Assembly: GCA_021401465.1 (NCBI GenBank)
Contig: JADDMT010000097.1
Coordinates: 1 to 64,000 of the forward strand
Origin: Teratosphaeria epicoccoides
Lineage: Eukaryota; Ascomycota; Dothideomycetes; Mycosphaerellales; Teratosphaeriaceae
Length of the DNA stretch: 64,000 bases
Reading direction: 5' to 3'
Part shown: positions 1-9,934 of the stretch, piece by piece
How positions within the stretch are numbered: the stretch's first letter is position 1
How the letters are laid out: the number at the start of each line of letters is the position of its first letter
Notes under the pieces: model-generated
The model's input: the letters and a program-made list of their open reading frames with translations, nothing else
Told to the model about the DNA's origin: nothing
Database searches by the model: none
Translations under genes and position numbers: made by a program

Positions 1-980
1 GGATCTGTCCTCACGTAACAGATCCTTTCTTCTATGACTATGCCTATGACTCATAGTACTCCCATGACAGTACTATGACTCATAGCACTTAGGACCTACA
101 TGATCCTGTATCCTACAGTACTCCGGATAGTACTCCTGACACTCATGACATAGTAGGACACTTAGTATCCTTATTAATGCTCTAACTAGATTACCTGTTA
201 AGGTTAGTCTACTTATGCTAGTCACGCTTGAGATTACTAATCTTCGTCTTTAGCTTATTAACAGTAAGCGCCTTTACTATGTCTAGATCTTCGCATGCTA
301 CCTTTACCTCTAATAACGCCCTCTGTAGCGCCTGTAGCTTATATGAGTTATCTAGACGCTTGCTAGCCAAGATTAAATCTTGTAACAACTTCACTAACTC
401 ATCTTCTATTACCTTAGTCTACTAGATAATAACTTTCTTGTCTTTATCCTTCTTAACACTACCTTCTTCTAATTCTTTAGTTGTAGGGAGAACTAGAGAT
501 ATCCTATGCACTACTAGCGTTAATGTCCGCGACTACTTCATAATCTTTGTAGCTAGCATCTTGTCTTTATCTACCTTCTTTTAAATACGCTTTGGCTTTA
601 ACATAACTGTCGCTAGACTTAGAGATGTAGTGACTCGATTAGCTGCAGCTATAGTAGTAACACTAGCCTGCACTAGCGTAGATTACAGCTAAGAGGGTAT
701 AGTAATCAATCGATTAGTAGCTATTACTAAGGGCGAAGCTCCTTATAACAGATTAGATGGCAATTTATTACTAGCCTGTAACTAAGGATCTAGGAGCGCA
801 TGCTTAGCTAGCGTAGTGCTACTACTATATAGCGATTAATAGAAGAAAAGAGTCTGCAAGCGCTAGCTAGCCACGCTAGCGTCAATATCGATTATTAGAT
901 AAGCCATAGTTAATAGTATGATGGTATTAAATCAATAATCCTACTACTAACAACACTAGCTAAAGTCAAGATCGCAATTC
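1..980. repeat. AT-rich decayed repeat region (transposon remnant)
   Basis: This stretch is visibly richer in A and T than the rest of the window, is full of short words such as CTAG, GCTAGC and AGTACT, and has stops in every frame. The first 25 bases form a small inverted repeat (bases 1-8 against 18-25). A 13-bp odd palindrome occurs twice (44-56 and 73-85). This fits an old mobile element degraded by mutation, possibly repeat-induced point mutation. No complete element with both ends can be seen, and the window may cut into it on the left. Confidence 0.6.
237..530 (-). pseudogene. remnant of a transposase-like reading frame
   Basis: Read on the minus strand, one frame runs through this segment and is interrupted by two adjacent TAG codons (about 419-424). 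They sit where CAG would be the simplest ancestor, which is what C-to-T decay would give. The downstream half is a charged, leucine-rich, coiled-coil-like tail ending at a TAG at 237-239. Such tails are common at the C-terminus of pogo/Fot1-class transposases in fungi. The family assignment is inference; no DDE catalytic motif is visible here. Confidence 0.35.
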
Positions 981-985
981 TTGGC

Positions 986-1100
986 GCGCCTCGGCATTAA
1001 CCGAGCACACCGCGATTGCGACTGCGATTAGAATCGCTAGTAATAGCTATAAAGGCGCTAATTACAATCGCGCCGCCGCGATTGGCGACCGCGATTGAGG
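986..1100. repeat. cluster of GCGATT/AATCGC repeats with a small hairpin
   Basis: GCGATT or its reverse complement occurs six times: near 1012, 1024, 1032 (reverse), 1066 (reverse), 1078 and 1091. A 5-bp stem hairpin (CTCGG at 990-994, CCGAG at 1001-1005) lies just left of it. The cluster sits at the boundary between the AT-rich repeat DNA and the amine oxidase gene. It could be the subterminal repeat array of a DNA transposon or a regulatory site array; the sequence does not decide between these. Confidence 0.4.
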
Positions 1101-1281
1101 CAACCGAAAGGGCCCTAAAACGCCGACGATACTTGCCCTCCTTAACAGCGCGACTACATGGGATTTCCTTCAAAGTGGCGCCGGGGACAGCCTTCTTGCT
1201 GATCATTACCACACTGCGCCACTGCGAGAACGGCAGCTTTCTTGAGACAGAAACCGTCGGAGACCATCTATTTCGCGACCT

Positions 1282-2989
1282 ATGCACAGAACGCTCCTCA
1301 AGATGGCAGCTGATCATGCGGCAGCTCCGCGCTACTACGAGATCATAGTGATTGGAGCAGGCATGGCAGGCTTGGCTAGTGCATCGAGACTATACAAGCA
1401 CGACCACTTCAAAGAGGCCAAAAGGCTCCTGGTCCTCGAGGGCCGAGACCGCATTGGCGGTCGTATTAACAGCGTTCATGTAAACGATTGCCGTTTAGAT
1501 ACAGTACACTAATCCTTGGCACCGCACCTGAGACACAAATGGTTCTGACGATCGATATCAGGGCGCGAACTGGATCCACGGCATAGGAACTGACGAAAAG
1601 CCAAATCCGCTGGTCAAAATTCTTCCTCATAAACGATGCAGACAGCTGCAAGGGAGCGTTGCATTCCGTGCGCCTGCTAGTTCGAACAACGTCGGACCCG
1701 ACTGCAACGAGGACTGGGTTCAGATCGACTCTCCAGGATCATCACCAGCTGGTCCTCCATCTGAGCCATCATCACTAGATCGAGTTGTGCCTGCAGAGCA
1801 CGGCGCTACGATCATGGGTGCCCTCTGGGGAATGCTGGAGTCTTTGCATAAAGTGGCCAATGATACACCTGCTGAACAGGCAAAGCAGACCACAATGCTT
1901 GAGGCTTTAGCTAAGAGTAAGCTTCTGAAGGCTGCCTTTCATGAGCTTCCTACGGATCTGCACCGTACGCTTTCTGCTATGCCGCAGTTCATTGAGAACA
2001 TTGAAGCGGCTCCATTGGCAGCTCAGTCCGCGGAGCATCCTCGTGAAGCTGCCATGGGCCTACTCGAATATGCTTTGGATGATTTCGATGGTGATCAGGT
2101 CTTTGTTCAAGACGGTTATCTCGCTGTGATAGAAGAGCTTGCCAGAGAGCTTATCAAAGCCAAATTTGTGCGATTGAACACTAACGTCATATGCATACAT
2201 TGGAGTACCTCTCCGATCAAGATCGAGACTAGCAAAGGTGACTATCTGGCCGATCAGGTTGTGTGCACTTTGCCGCTCGGCGTACTGAAGTATTCTTCGG
2301 CTCCTCTCTTCTACCCAGATCTGCCAAGCGAACGGCAGAAAGCGATTGACAACTTAGGCTATGGCACCCTCGACAAGGTCTTCCTGGTGTATGACCGAGC
2401 ATGGTGGGCGGCGGAGCCTTTTATCTCGATCTACCGGAATGGCATCATAAGGCGACCTTTTGATGATGCGGAAGACGGTGCTGTTGCACAGCTCCCAGCA
2501 CCAGATTCCTTCATGGGTTTCACCGACGATCTACCCGGCATCGAGATCAATGAAGATGGTAGCACTGAGCCTGGCCTGCGTGTTTTATCATTCATTAACT
2601 TGGATAACCTGACTGGCTACCCTGTCTTGTCTGCCTTCGTATCTTGCTCCAACGCGACATACGTGGAGTCTCTGTCAGATGAGCAGGTCAAGGGGATTTT
2701 ACATTGTGCTCTGAGCCGTTGGCTTGGCCGCGACCCGCCAACGCCCACGGGCATCCATGTCACGCGCTGGGCACAAGATCCGCATGCGCGCGGTAGCTAC
2801 AGCCATATGATCAGTGGCATATCCGAGACAAAGGACCGCGAGGTGTTCCAACAGCCTGTTCTCAACGACAGTGGCGCGGCACTTCGCTTCGCAGGCGAGC
2901 ACACTAGCCGCAATCACTTTGCAACTGCGCACGGTGCACTGATCAGTGGCTGGCGAGAAGCCGATAGCATAATAGAAAGCTTGAAGTAG
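1282..2989 (+). CDS. flavin-containing amine oxidase (polyamine oxidase / LSD1-like fold)
   Basis: Two exons, 1282-1503 and 1562-2989, joined across a 58-bp GT-AG intron in phase 0, give about 549 residues. A second ATG at 1303 is an equally good start. The N-terminus has the FAD-binding Rossmann motif GAGMAG (about residues 25-30) followed by the EGRDRIGGR motif. The splice restores the GANWIHG motif typical of polyamine oxidases. The C-terminus has the FAD-contact segment AGEHTS followed by GALISGWREA. Members oxidise polyamines or other secondary amines to aldehyde and hydrogen peroxide. The substrate cannot be read here, and no clear C-terminal peroxisomal signal is present (it ends SLK). 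The gene starts only about 200 bp from repeat DNA, so its promoter may be partly element-derived. Confidence 0.88.
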
Positions 2990-3257
2990 GGTGCGGCCAG
3001 TTGAGAGTACTGGACTCATAATGGTCCTCAGCCAGGCGAACGTCAATTGAGAGCGGTCACCAGCGATCCTTGACTGATCAGTCCTCTTCACGGCTCGACA
3101 TGGCCGACTGCTTGACGGCATCGCCGAGAGACAGACCGATGCTGCAATTCAACCGCTCGCGTCATGTGTTCTATGCGTACCTGTCCACAAAGGTCGCAGT
3201 CAATCGCTCAACCTGTAGACTATGCGGTTGCGTTATGCCACCATGGTGCGCAATCAA

Positions 3258-3984
3258 CTACCATTTTCGACTCCACCACTTCGCCCACACTGCCAAGGTA
3301 CTTTCCCACATCTCGTCTCTCGGCCGCGGCGCTCCTCTCCATGCCTTATCAATTTCCGAAAGCAGAGCCACCAGACCCCATCCATGCATGAGGCATATAC
3401 CTACATCTGACAAATATGACCCCATGCTCATCACCTGCCACCAGTCATCTGGGCCTTTGACATGAATCCCCAGCCTAAACATGGTCAAATGCAGAATCGC
3501 CGGGCCCATGACCGTCATGGAAACCCACCAAAACTTTCTTCCCTGAATCAGATCGAGTATTAAAGCGATTGCGGAGAACATGATCGTCAATGTTGTGGTC
3601 GTGACACTGACTCGCAATGGCCTGCTTTGAGGGTTGGTGGGGATGATGAACAAGGTGCTGTGGGCACCAGTTCTTGTCGCTGTCAAACCAGCTGGAAAGG
3701 CAGGCTTTGCAGTAGATGTGTTTGCACTCTGGTTGGACGGCGTCTTCGAGATCACCTTGGCAGATCGGGCATTCTTCAGATTCTGCCGGCCTTGTTGGTA
3801 AGAGTGGTAGGGCGGACATGAACGCGTCCTTAGATGGGAGAGGACTCCCATCCTGACGCCAACCACGTTCTGCTGGAAAAAGACATGGGTGTAGTGTGGC
3901 GACCGCAGTTGCTGCTGTAAGGATGAATGGCGCGGTCTCGAGAAAATCATCCCGTGGTACGGACCACGTCCATTCTGCGAACAT
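3258..3984 (-). CDS. RING-type membrane protein, apparently frameshifted
   Basis: From the ATG at 3984, one minus-strand frame encodes an N-terminal region and a RING finger: CPIC, then PEC-KH, then YCKAC, then WCP. Right after WCP, near 3640-3660, coding quality moves to the neighbouring frame. That frame carries two or three hydrophobic segments (around VTTTTLTIMFSAIALILDLI and the following WVSMTVMGPAILHLTMF) and ends at 3258. The first frame continues as meaningless sequence to 3475. The last zinc ligand of the RING would fall exactly at the break. Membrane RING proteins are usually E3 ubiquitin ligases. No plausible intron joins the frames: the only GT-AG pair would be 31 bp and would delete the end of the RING. 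A sequencing error or a real disabling indel are the two explanations. Confidence 0.6.
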
Positions 3985-4002
3985 TGTGTCACCGGTCTTC
4001 AA

Positions 4003-4335
4003 ATATGTAGGTGAAGCATTGCTGGAGATAAGCTGACCCTAAGAATTATTGTCGAGATCTATTGAGATCGTGGCTAACAAGCCATAGTGCATGATGCCCG
4101 CGGAAGGATGAACAAGGTTCAGCGGCCTGTGATGATGCGCGTCCTGACTTCTGTGGGTCGTCCGCGCGATATTTGGAGCAATACGACGGCGTTAGCCAAC
4201 TTGGCATACACCTTTGGAATCGAGGAAGGATAGCCATATATTCACTCTATACTGGTCCCTGCCCTTTACCTAACGCCTTTACCATGTCTCTCACGCTCAC
4301 GACTTTCACCGACAGATGGCCCAACGTAGACCTGT
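4003..4335. other. intergenic, no gene seen
   Basis: About 330 bp between the RING gene and acetolactate decarboxylase, both on the minus strand. It should hold the 5' region of the RING gene and the 3' end of the decarboxylase transcript. No conserved frame or repeat was recognised. Confidence 0.5.
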
Positions 4336-5040
4336 CTACCCCTCAACCTCCTTCACCCCAGCATCATCCGTCACCAACTTCGCTGCGTTAAAATCCTCCG
4401 TTGTTGGCAACTCAACATGAACATTACTAGCCACCGCCATCTGCATCTCTACCTCCTCCGCTCGGACCTCCAACACATGCCCACCTGCCTTCTTGTCCGC
4501 CTCCAGAAAATGCAAATGCTCGCCCGCCACGCCGAAGCCTTGCCAATTCTTCGGCGTTCGGAAACCAATGATCGTTCCCTTCAAGTCCTCATATTCCTCT
4601 ACCGACTGCTTCTTCCCCAGTTCGGACAAAGGCTGGCCTTTATACTCTTGACCTTGGACTGTGCGGCATTTGAGGTAGTCGAAGTGACCTTTAATGCGGT
4701 AGGTCATGAAGAGGTTTTTAGAGTGGTCGTTGAAAGCGTCCAACGCATTGTCGATGTCATCTTTGTTCCGTAACTTAACGTTCTTCGATTGCTGTGGTAC
4801 GAAATTTGTGCTGACCGCGAACGGAATCTGGTCTGTCTCGTCGGCTTCCCGAACGTTGCCTTCGGCCTGGAGCTGGTAGACATGCCCATCCAGGAAGAGA
4901 AGTTCGCCATTCATCCGGGCAAAGGTGCCGAGTCCTTGGTTGCCTTTGCTTGCCAATTTCGACACTGGGATGCCTGTCTCGCAGACCCCGTCCATCAAGG
5001 CATTGAGCAGTGAGTATTGGTAAATGTGATTCTGCTCCAT
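4336..5040 (-). CDS. alpha-acetolactate decarboxylase (BudA/AlsD family)
   Basis: A single-exon frame of 234 residues. It begins close to where bacterial family members begin, with YQYSLLNALMDGV followed by GLGTFARMNGELLFLDG. The zinc site is intact: His175-x-His177 and His188, with the 13-residue spacing between first and third ligand seen in the characterised Bacillus enzyme. Glu46 and Arg115 sit where the family's catalytic Glu and Arg are expected. The enzyme decarboxylates 2-acetolactate to acetoin. It has no obvious targeting signal, so it is probably cytosolic. Its metabolic partner, an acetolactate synthase of the catabolic type, lies about 8 kb downstream on the other strand. The lack of introns and the mainly bacterial distribution of the family suggest horizontal acquisition; that is inference. 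Confidence 0.88.
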   Translation of the reverse strand: MEQNHIYQYSLLNALMDGVCETGIPVSKLASKGNQGLGTFARMNGELLFLDGHVYQLQAEGNVREADETDQIPFAVSTNFVPQQSKNVKLRNKDDIDNALDAFNDHSKNLFMTYRIKGHFDYLKCRTVQGQEYKGQPLSELGKKQSVEEYEDLKGTIIGFRTPKNWQGFGVAGEHLHFLEADKKAGGHVLEVRAEEVEMQMAVASNVHVELPTTEDFNAAKLVTDDAGVKEVEG

Positions 5041-5379
5041 AGTGATCTTTTGCTGCTGTTCCTAAAGCTGCAGTTGTCTATCTTCAATAAAGGCTGGACT
5101 GCCTACCTATTTTCCTTGCTGCGCATTCTCACGGCACATTGCGGATTACGGTTGGATGGTTTGATGAACTCTTCCGGTTTAGTCCGCATGCAGGTGTGGT
5201 ATCGAGCAATGATGTCATTCTAAAATATTTTATTCCTTTTTGCTACGTGATTCTCCATTGCTATGCTCTCTAGGCTTTCAATTCTATGGTGTTTTTATGT
5301 TCTCTATCAGCTTGTCAAAAATGCTCATACGCTCATGTCATCGGGCTACCACTATTTTGCAGCCGCTTTATGCCACTCT
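5041..5379. other. intergenic, upstream region of acetolactate decarboxylase
   Basis: About 340 bp, T-rich on the plus strand between 5220 and 5400. It should contain the promoter and leader of the minus-strand decarboxylase. No specific site was recognised. Confidence 0.45.
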
Positions 5380-5658
5380 CTATTCCTTTATCCCACCACC
5401 CATGCTAAGCTCCATTTGCTGATGCTTGGCCCACTCACGCATGTCCTTGTCCATCAGACTCAATTCTGTCACGCCCCGCCTGAGCTCGAATGCTTGTCCT
5501 TGAGGCCCAGAAAGCTCAATATCGGACCGGCTTCTCGGGCCAGCCTGGTCGACGACTAGTGATGGTGTGACTAAGCTTTCCTGGGCTTCGTATACAATCG
5601 TCACTTGAGCTACCGACGCTGGTCTCGAATCGGATCGTGGATCTGAGCCTGCGGATGC
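5380..5658 (-). other. in-frame coding-like extension after the TGA of the next gene
   Basis: Immediately after the TGA at 5659-5661 (minus strand) the same frame stays open for about 92 codons to a TAG at 5380-5382. The translation looks like ordinary protein, with a charged helical end (MDKDMREWAKHQQMELS). No intron of length divisible by three that removes the TGA was found by eye. It may be the true C-terminus of the upstream gene, reached by stop readthrough, or split off by a nonsense mutation or sequencing error. Confidence 0.4.
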
Positions 5659-7143
5659 TCAAGTGCCATATGGCTTTGAAACGCCTATAACCGACTTGCT
5701 GTTCGGCGACTGGTCAGCACTGACGCTCGGTGGCCGCTCGGATTGTTGTTGAGCCAGTGCTGGTCTTCGCTGTTCTGCCAGATGCTGCTGCAATCCTTGG
5801 CGTATGGCTTTGAAATCATCTGCAGACAATGGCAGAGGTTGGTCATCGGACACCGGCGCCTGTGATTGAGTGCTCGCCGTCTCGTAAACAGGACGCCTGC
5901 CAAACGTTTTGGAAGAAAGCCCTTGAACTACACCGGGCCCCATTGCGGCGGCCGCGTGGCCATACTCGCGTTGAGGATGGTCAATCATTCGCGCTCCCTT
6001 CTTCCAGTGGATCTTCGGATTGTCGCGCAACAGAACCGCCAGATCTGACCTGGGCATGGTTATGTGAACTTGTTCATCGTCAGCTGCATCTTGCGGTAGG
6101 TGGCTTGTCACCATCGACTTCCGACGAGGCATCGCAGCGCTGGCCTGCCGTTTGAAAGGCTGATTGGCCTCATCATCAGCATTTGCTATGTAGGTGTAGG
6201 GATATAATTTCCTCCACTCCTTGTAACTCAAGCCCAAATCCTCTGGCCGCGGAATGTTTGACTTGACTGCCGGCAATGGAAGGTACGGATTTGCGACAGA
6301 CCCTTCTTCCTGGGAGCTTGTCGGCCCTGCTGTCGGCTCAGTCTTGCCCGCTTGCGAATGTGCACTCGACCTGGGAGTGCTTGCATCTGCTGAACTGGTC
6401 TTGTCTCCAGCCTGGCGCGGTAGACACAGGAATGCGTCGCGTGCTGCATGCTTAGGTGTATATCGCCGACTCTCCGACGCAAAATTCACGGGCCTGTGCC
6501 GATCACTCGAGGGTTCGATGTCCTCATTCATCTTCTCTGGGCGCGAAATCGCGCGTCTCAAGCCCCACTTTGGGCGTGACATCCGTGGCATTGCAACTGG
6601 CGGAACAGTTGAGTTTACCTGGAAGCTCGCATACGCAGGCATCTCTAGAGAAGGGATGCAGTTCATCTCGCTGGGGCTCTTGGGCATGATGTGAACGTTT
6701 GAGAGCAGAGTGAGTGGCAGAAGAAGAGTCCAGATGCTGCAAAACGCAACCAGCAAGAAGAAGCGGCTTCGTTTGAATGAGCAACGCACGCCCCAATGGT
6801 CCTGATAAGGCAGGTACACAGCAATCTGGTGCAGATATTGCAGATCTGGAGGCAGTGCCGTGTCGTGGATGATCTGTAGTTTGTCTTGTGTAAATGCCGT
6901 CTCTCGGTACAGATGATCGTAAATGTCGTGCAGGAGGGGTCTTGTAGTAGTGCTCTTCGCGGAGGTATTCTTGGTAGGCTGCTGAATGTTTGAACGAAAA
7001 TGTAGGTCGCCAAGAATGCGATTCAAAGCTGGTGCAGTGCAGAATTGACCAGCTGTCGAGTCTCTTGCCAGGCTGCGGTTGAGGATCAGATGTGCTGAAT
7101 GTTCTGCGGATCCAGTGGGTATGCTACGAGAAGGTGCAGCCAA
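5659..7143 (-). CDS. hypothetical protein with one membrane segment
   Basis: The open frame spans 494 codons on the minus strand, but the first in-frame ATG is at 6687, after the single hydrophobic segment (around FFLLVAFCSIWTLLLPLTLL, frame residues 128-147). The part before the ATG also looks coding, so the real start is probably in an upstream exon that could not be placed. After the membrane segment the protein is hydrophilic and rich in Ser, Pro, Gln and Ala. It contains the phrase LGLSYKEWRKLYPYTYIA, which may be a conserved core. No family was recognised. The frame stops at a TGA, yet coding-like sequence continues in the same frame to 5380. Confidence 0.55.
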   Translation of the reverse strand: MAAPSRSIPTGSAEHSAHLILNRSLARDSTAGQFCTAPALNRILGDLHFRSNIQQPTKNTSAKSTTTRPLLHDIYDHLYRETAFTQDKLQIIHDTALPPDLQYLHQIAVYLPYQDHWGVRCSFKRSRFFLLVAFCSIWTLLLPLTLLSNVHIMPKSPSEMNCIPSLEMPAYASFQVNSTVPPVAMPRMSRPKWGLRRAISRPEKMNEDIEPSSDRHRPVNFASESRRYTPKHAARDAFLCLPRQAGDKTSSADASTPRSSAHSQAGKTEPTAGPTSSQEEGSVANPYLPLPAVKSNIPRPEDLGLSYKEWRKLYPYTYIANADDEANQPFKRQASAAMPRRKSMVTSHLPQDAADDEQVHITMPRSDLAVLLRDNPKIHWKKGARMIDHPQREYGHAAAAMGPGVVQGLSSKTFGRRPVYETASTQSQAPVSDDQPLPLSADDFKAIRQGLQQHLAEQRRPALAQQQSERPPSVSADQSPNSKSVIGVSKPYGT

Positions 7144-7496
7144 CTAAGCTTCAACAATTGGCAAGCTACAGGCAAGGTCAGCATTACCACCTTGCAATTA
7201 CAGGACCGCCGCCTCATATTTGCGGAGAGCACCTCTCTGGGTGCAAGCACACTCTCATCCCCCTCTCGTTAGATCCTTTCACAGTGTTGAGGAATCACCT
7301 GCAAACATACGGGAGGAACCTCAATCTGCGCCCCCACCTTGGAGCAAGCTTCCCAGTCCAAGTCAGCAGTACATTAAGGCATGCACATGTTTGGCATGCT
7401 CCATTGTGGTAATCATGCATACTTTATCCAGCCGAGCTTTGCTCAGCTTCAATCGCCTCTATTGTAGCATCTGGACCATCCTCCTCAAAAGTCAAT
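7144..7496. other. intergenic, no gene seen
   Basis: About 350 bp between two minus-strand genes: the 3' end of the RPN10 transcript and the 5' side of the one-TM hypothetical gene. It may hide the missing first exon of the hypothetical gene. A short acidic frame just past the RPN10 stop is discussed among the rejected items. Confidence 0.45.
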
Positions 7497-8447
7497 TCAA
7501 GCAGTGTCCATGCTATCGTCATCCTTCTTCTTGTCTACCGGCTTCTGAACCTCTGTACTCTGGCCACCAGTCTGGCTCGCGCTGCCTGCCAAGTCTCCAT
7601 TGCCATCCACGTCTGGCTTCGAGCCCAACCCACTCGCCTCGCCCTCCTTGCCTTCCTCCGGCACACTTTCCAGCTGTGTCTTTCCTTCTGCCTCGTCCCT
7701 CTGCTTTTGCTCCCGTGCCTGCCTCTCTCGCTCCTCTTCCATACTCATGCGCAGCACAAGCGCCAACTCTGGGTCCAGATTTGGATCGACGCCGAACTCG
7801 TAGCTGTCTCCTCCTCCAGCACCTGCACCAGCTTCCGCGCCGGCCCCATTTTGCGCTGCCCCGCCGCCCTCACCTGCAAGTATGGGGGACGCCACAATAG
7901 AGTCCGAGAGCAGATTCGGACCTGGCGGCACGATCTCCAGATGTGAACCATCACCTCCTTTGACGTTGTCGTTGAATGCGCGTAGCTTGTCCAGGTTGTC
8001 ATCTGTGAGGTCGCCGAACGCGATCAAATCTATGCTCGTATTGTTCTTCTTCATCTTCTTGGCCAGCTTGACTAGCTTGTCCTTGCTCTCTTCGATCGGC
8101 GAGCACACAAACACAATCACCCGTTGCCGCTGGCTCTTGTTCTGTCGGTGCTTGAGGGCGAGCGAAGCGATCATGATACCGGTGTAGAGGTGCGACTGAC
8201 CCTTGACTTTGGTTCGATGCAGGCCGTCGAGGATCTTGCCGGGGTTGGTGGTAAGGGTGGTGAGGACTTCGGGCCCAGAGCCTCCCATGCTCATTAGGCC
8301 GACTGATGACTCAGGGTTGGACTGCGTCTTGGAGTGGAAGATGAGGTTGGCTGTATCGGTCTGGGCTTCCCAGCGTGATGGAACGTAGTCTCCGTTACGC
8401 GCGCTCTCGCTGTTGTCGACGACGATCATCGTTGCCTCCAACACCAT
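7497..8447 (-). CDS. RPN10: 26S proteasome regulatory subunit RPN10 (S5a)
   Basis: A single-exon frame of 316 residues from an ATG at 8447. It opens with the hallmark MVLEATMIVVDNSE and carries a von Willebrand A domain over roughly residues 1-190 (SVGLMSMGG, GKILDGLH, RVIVFVCSP). A ubiquitin-interacting motif follows in FGVDPNLDPELALVLRMSMEEE (about residues 218-239), after a Gly/Ala-rich linker. The C-terminal tail is acidic and Lys-rich and ends in DDDSMDTA. RPN10 stabilises the base-lid junction of the proteasome and receives ubiquitinated substrates. It is divergently arranged with the borealin gene over about 320 bp. Confidence 0.95.
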   Translation of the reverse strand: MVLEATMIVVDNSESARNGDYVPSRWEAQTDTANLIFHSKTQSNPESSVGLMSMGGSGPEVLTTLTTNPGKILDGLHRTKVKGQSHLYTGIMIASLALKHRQNKSQRQRVIVFVCSPIEESKDKLVKLAKKMKKNNTSIDLIAFGDLTDDNLDKLRAFNDNVKGGDGSHLEIVPPGPNLLSDSIVASPILAGEGGGAAQNGAGAEAGAGAGGGDSYEFGVDPNLDPELALVLRMSMEEERERQAREQKQRDEAEGKTQLESVPEEGKEGEASGLGSKPDVDGNGDLAGSASQTGGQSTEVQKPVDKKKDDDSMDTA

Positions 8448-8771
8448 CGTGGCGGTAGATGGAGCGGTTGAGCTCCGAGAAGTGTTTGTTGAGTACGTCG
8501 ATGAGGGACCAGTATCGACCTGGTATTCCGAGCGGAGACAGTATCTGGGAGGGTATGGCTAATGAGATCGAAAATGTGGTTGGATGTAAATGATGCTCCA
8601 GCTTGATGGACGGCGGGTAAGCCCGCTGAAAGTTACCTGGCTCCATCCGACGAGTAAACACTGAATCACATGCGATCAACATTGGACTACCCAACATCAA
8701 ATACAGTTGAAATACTTGGAAGCAGCAAGCTCTTCTTGAGTACAGCGTTCCAGATCTACACGAACAATAAC
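8448..8771. promoter_or_regulatory. divergent promoter between RPN10 and borealin
   Basis: The 324 bp between the two start codons must hold both promoters, since the genes are transcribed away from each other. No RPN4-type box or other known site was recognised with confidence. Confidence 0.5.
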
Positions 8772-9863
8772 ATGCCTCCTAAGAAACAACAGGCGCCGCT
8801 CGCCTCGCCTTTTACCGAACGAGACGTACCGTCACCCTGTGGTGTCGCAGCAATGTCGAGCAAGACCGATGGCTGTGCTCACACACCAGAGCAGCGCAGT
8901 GCGGCAAAAAAGCCGGCAGGTATCACACAAGCGCAAAAGCAGGCCCTGATAGATAACCTGCAACTCGAAAGTATGGCATCAATCGCATCCTTCGAGGAGT
9001 TGTCCTGACGCGTTGCATAGTCACAGAACGAGCGCGCAAACTCCGAGCACAGTATGCATTACAAGCGCAAGGCCTCAAGGCGCGTTTAGAGATGCGCGTC
9101 AACCGAATTCCAAGCTCCTTGAGGAAGAGAAACATTCAAGAGCTGCACAACGAGCATATGCAGAGATTGAGGCCAGCACCAGCTCCTCCAGTCCCGGCCA
9201 AGGATGCTGCGCCTGCCGTTCCAACCAGATCGCCCCTGCGAAAGGGACTGAAGCGACCGAGGTACGCAAGACACCAGCGACTGCACGTGTATAGCACTAA
9301 CATGAATCAGTGACGCTATGGAGGTCCACGAAGACAAGGAGAACGCACCAGCTGAGGATCTCGCCAACCCCAAGAAACGCGCGAGAACCGTCACAGTCGC
9401 AAATACTAAGGCCGCACGTACAGCATCGAAGAAGCTGGCCCCACCGGCAGCTGCACAACCAAAAATCTTGTCGCCCAAGTCGCACAACTCGCGAACCTAC
9501 CCACAATCGCCATTCAAAAGCGCCTCACCCACCAAGCTCAGCATGGGCCGGCCGCCCAACCCAGTGAAGCCAACCCATTTGGTGCCGCCCGAACAGACTA
9601 CGCGACCAGGAAGCCGGCAAACGAAGCGCGGAGCAGCAGGTGCAGCAGAGAACCAGGGTCGAAGCAGTGAGGGCAGTGATACCAGCAATGGGACAACCAT
9701 TGTGCGTAAGGCCGGAGCGAAGAAGGCGCCCGCGGCTATGAAAAAACTTGCTACTACCGCGAGGACGACCGCGGTGGGGAGAAAAGCGGCTGCAGCGAAG
9801 AAGGAGAACGCGCCTCCTCCTGCGAACGCGGCTGGTGGAAGGACGCTGAGAAAGCGTGGTTGA
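8772..9863 (+). CDS. borealin / Nbl1-type chromosomal passenger complex subunit
   Basis: Three exons, 8772-8970, 9021-9261 and 9311-9863, with introns of 50 and 49 bp (both GT-AG) and consistent phase, encode 330 residues. The borealin N-terminal domain spans the first splice: QKQALIDNLQLE is followed by ITERARKLRAQYALQ and then MRVNRIPSSLRK. That helix packs with survivin and INCENP in the passenger complex, which places Aurora B on centromeres and the spindle midzone. The rest is basic and disordered with SPxK-like phrases (SPKS, SPFK, SPTK), likely phosphorylation sites, and ends TLRKRG. The frame assignments at both junctions are supported by homology of the joined sequence. Confidence 0.88.
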
Positions 9864-9934
9864 GCTTGCGCGATGATGTGATAATTGATAGTATGAGCGT
9901 GGCAGCGGCGTCCTTGGACACAGAACAATGCAAG

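Noticed and set aside
3625..3655. 31-bp GT-AG intron that would reconcile the RING frames
   Set aside because: Too short for splicing, and it would remove the Trp-Cys-Pro end of the RING.
7420..7496. Acidic frame just after the RPN10 stop that could be a C-terminal extension
   Set aside because: It is in another frame, no intron of realistic size joins it, and the RPN10 frame already ends in a plausible acidic tail.
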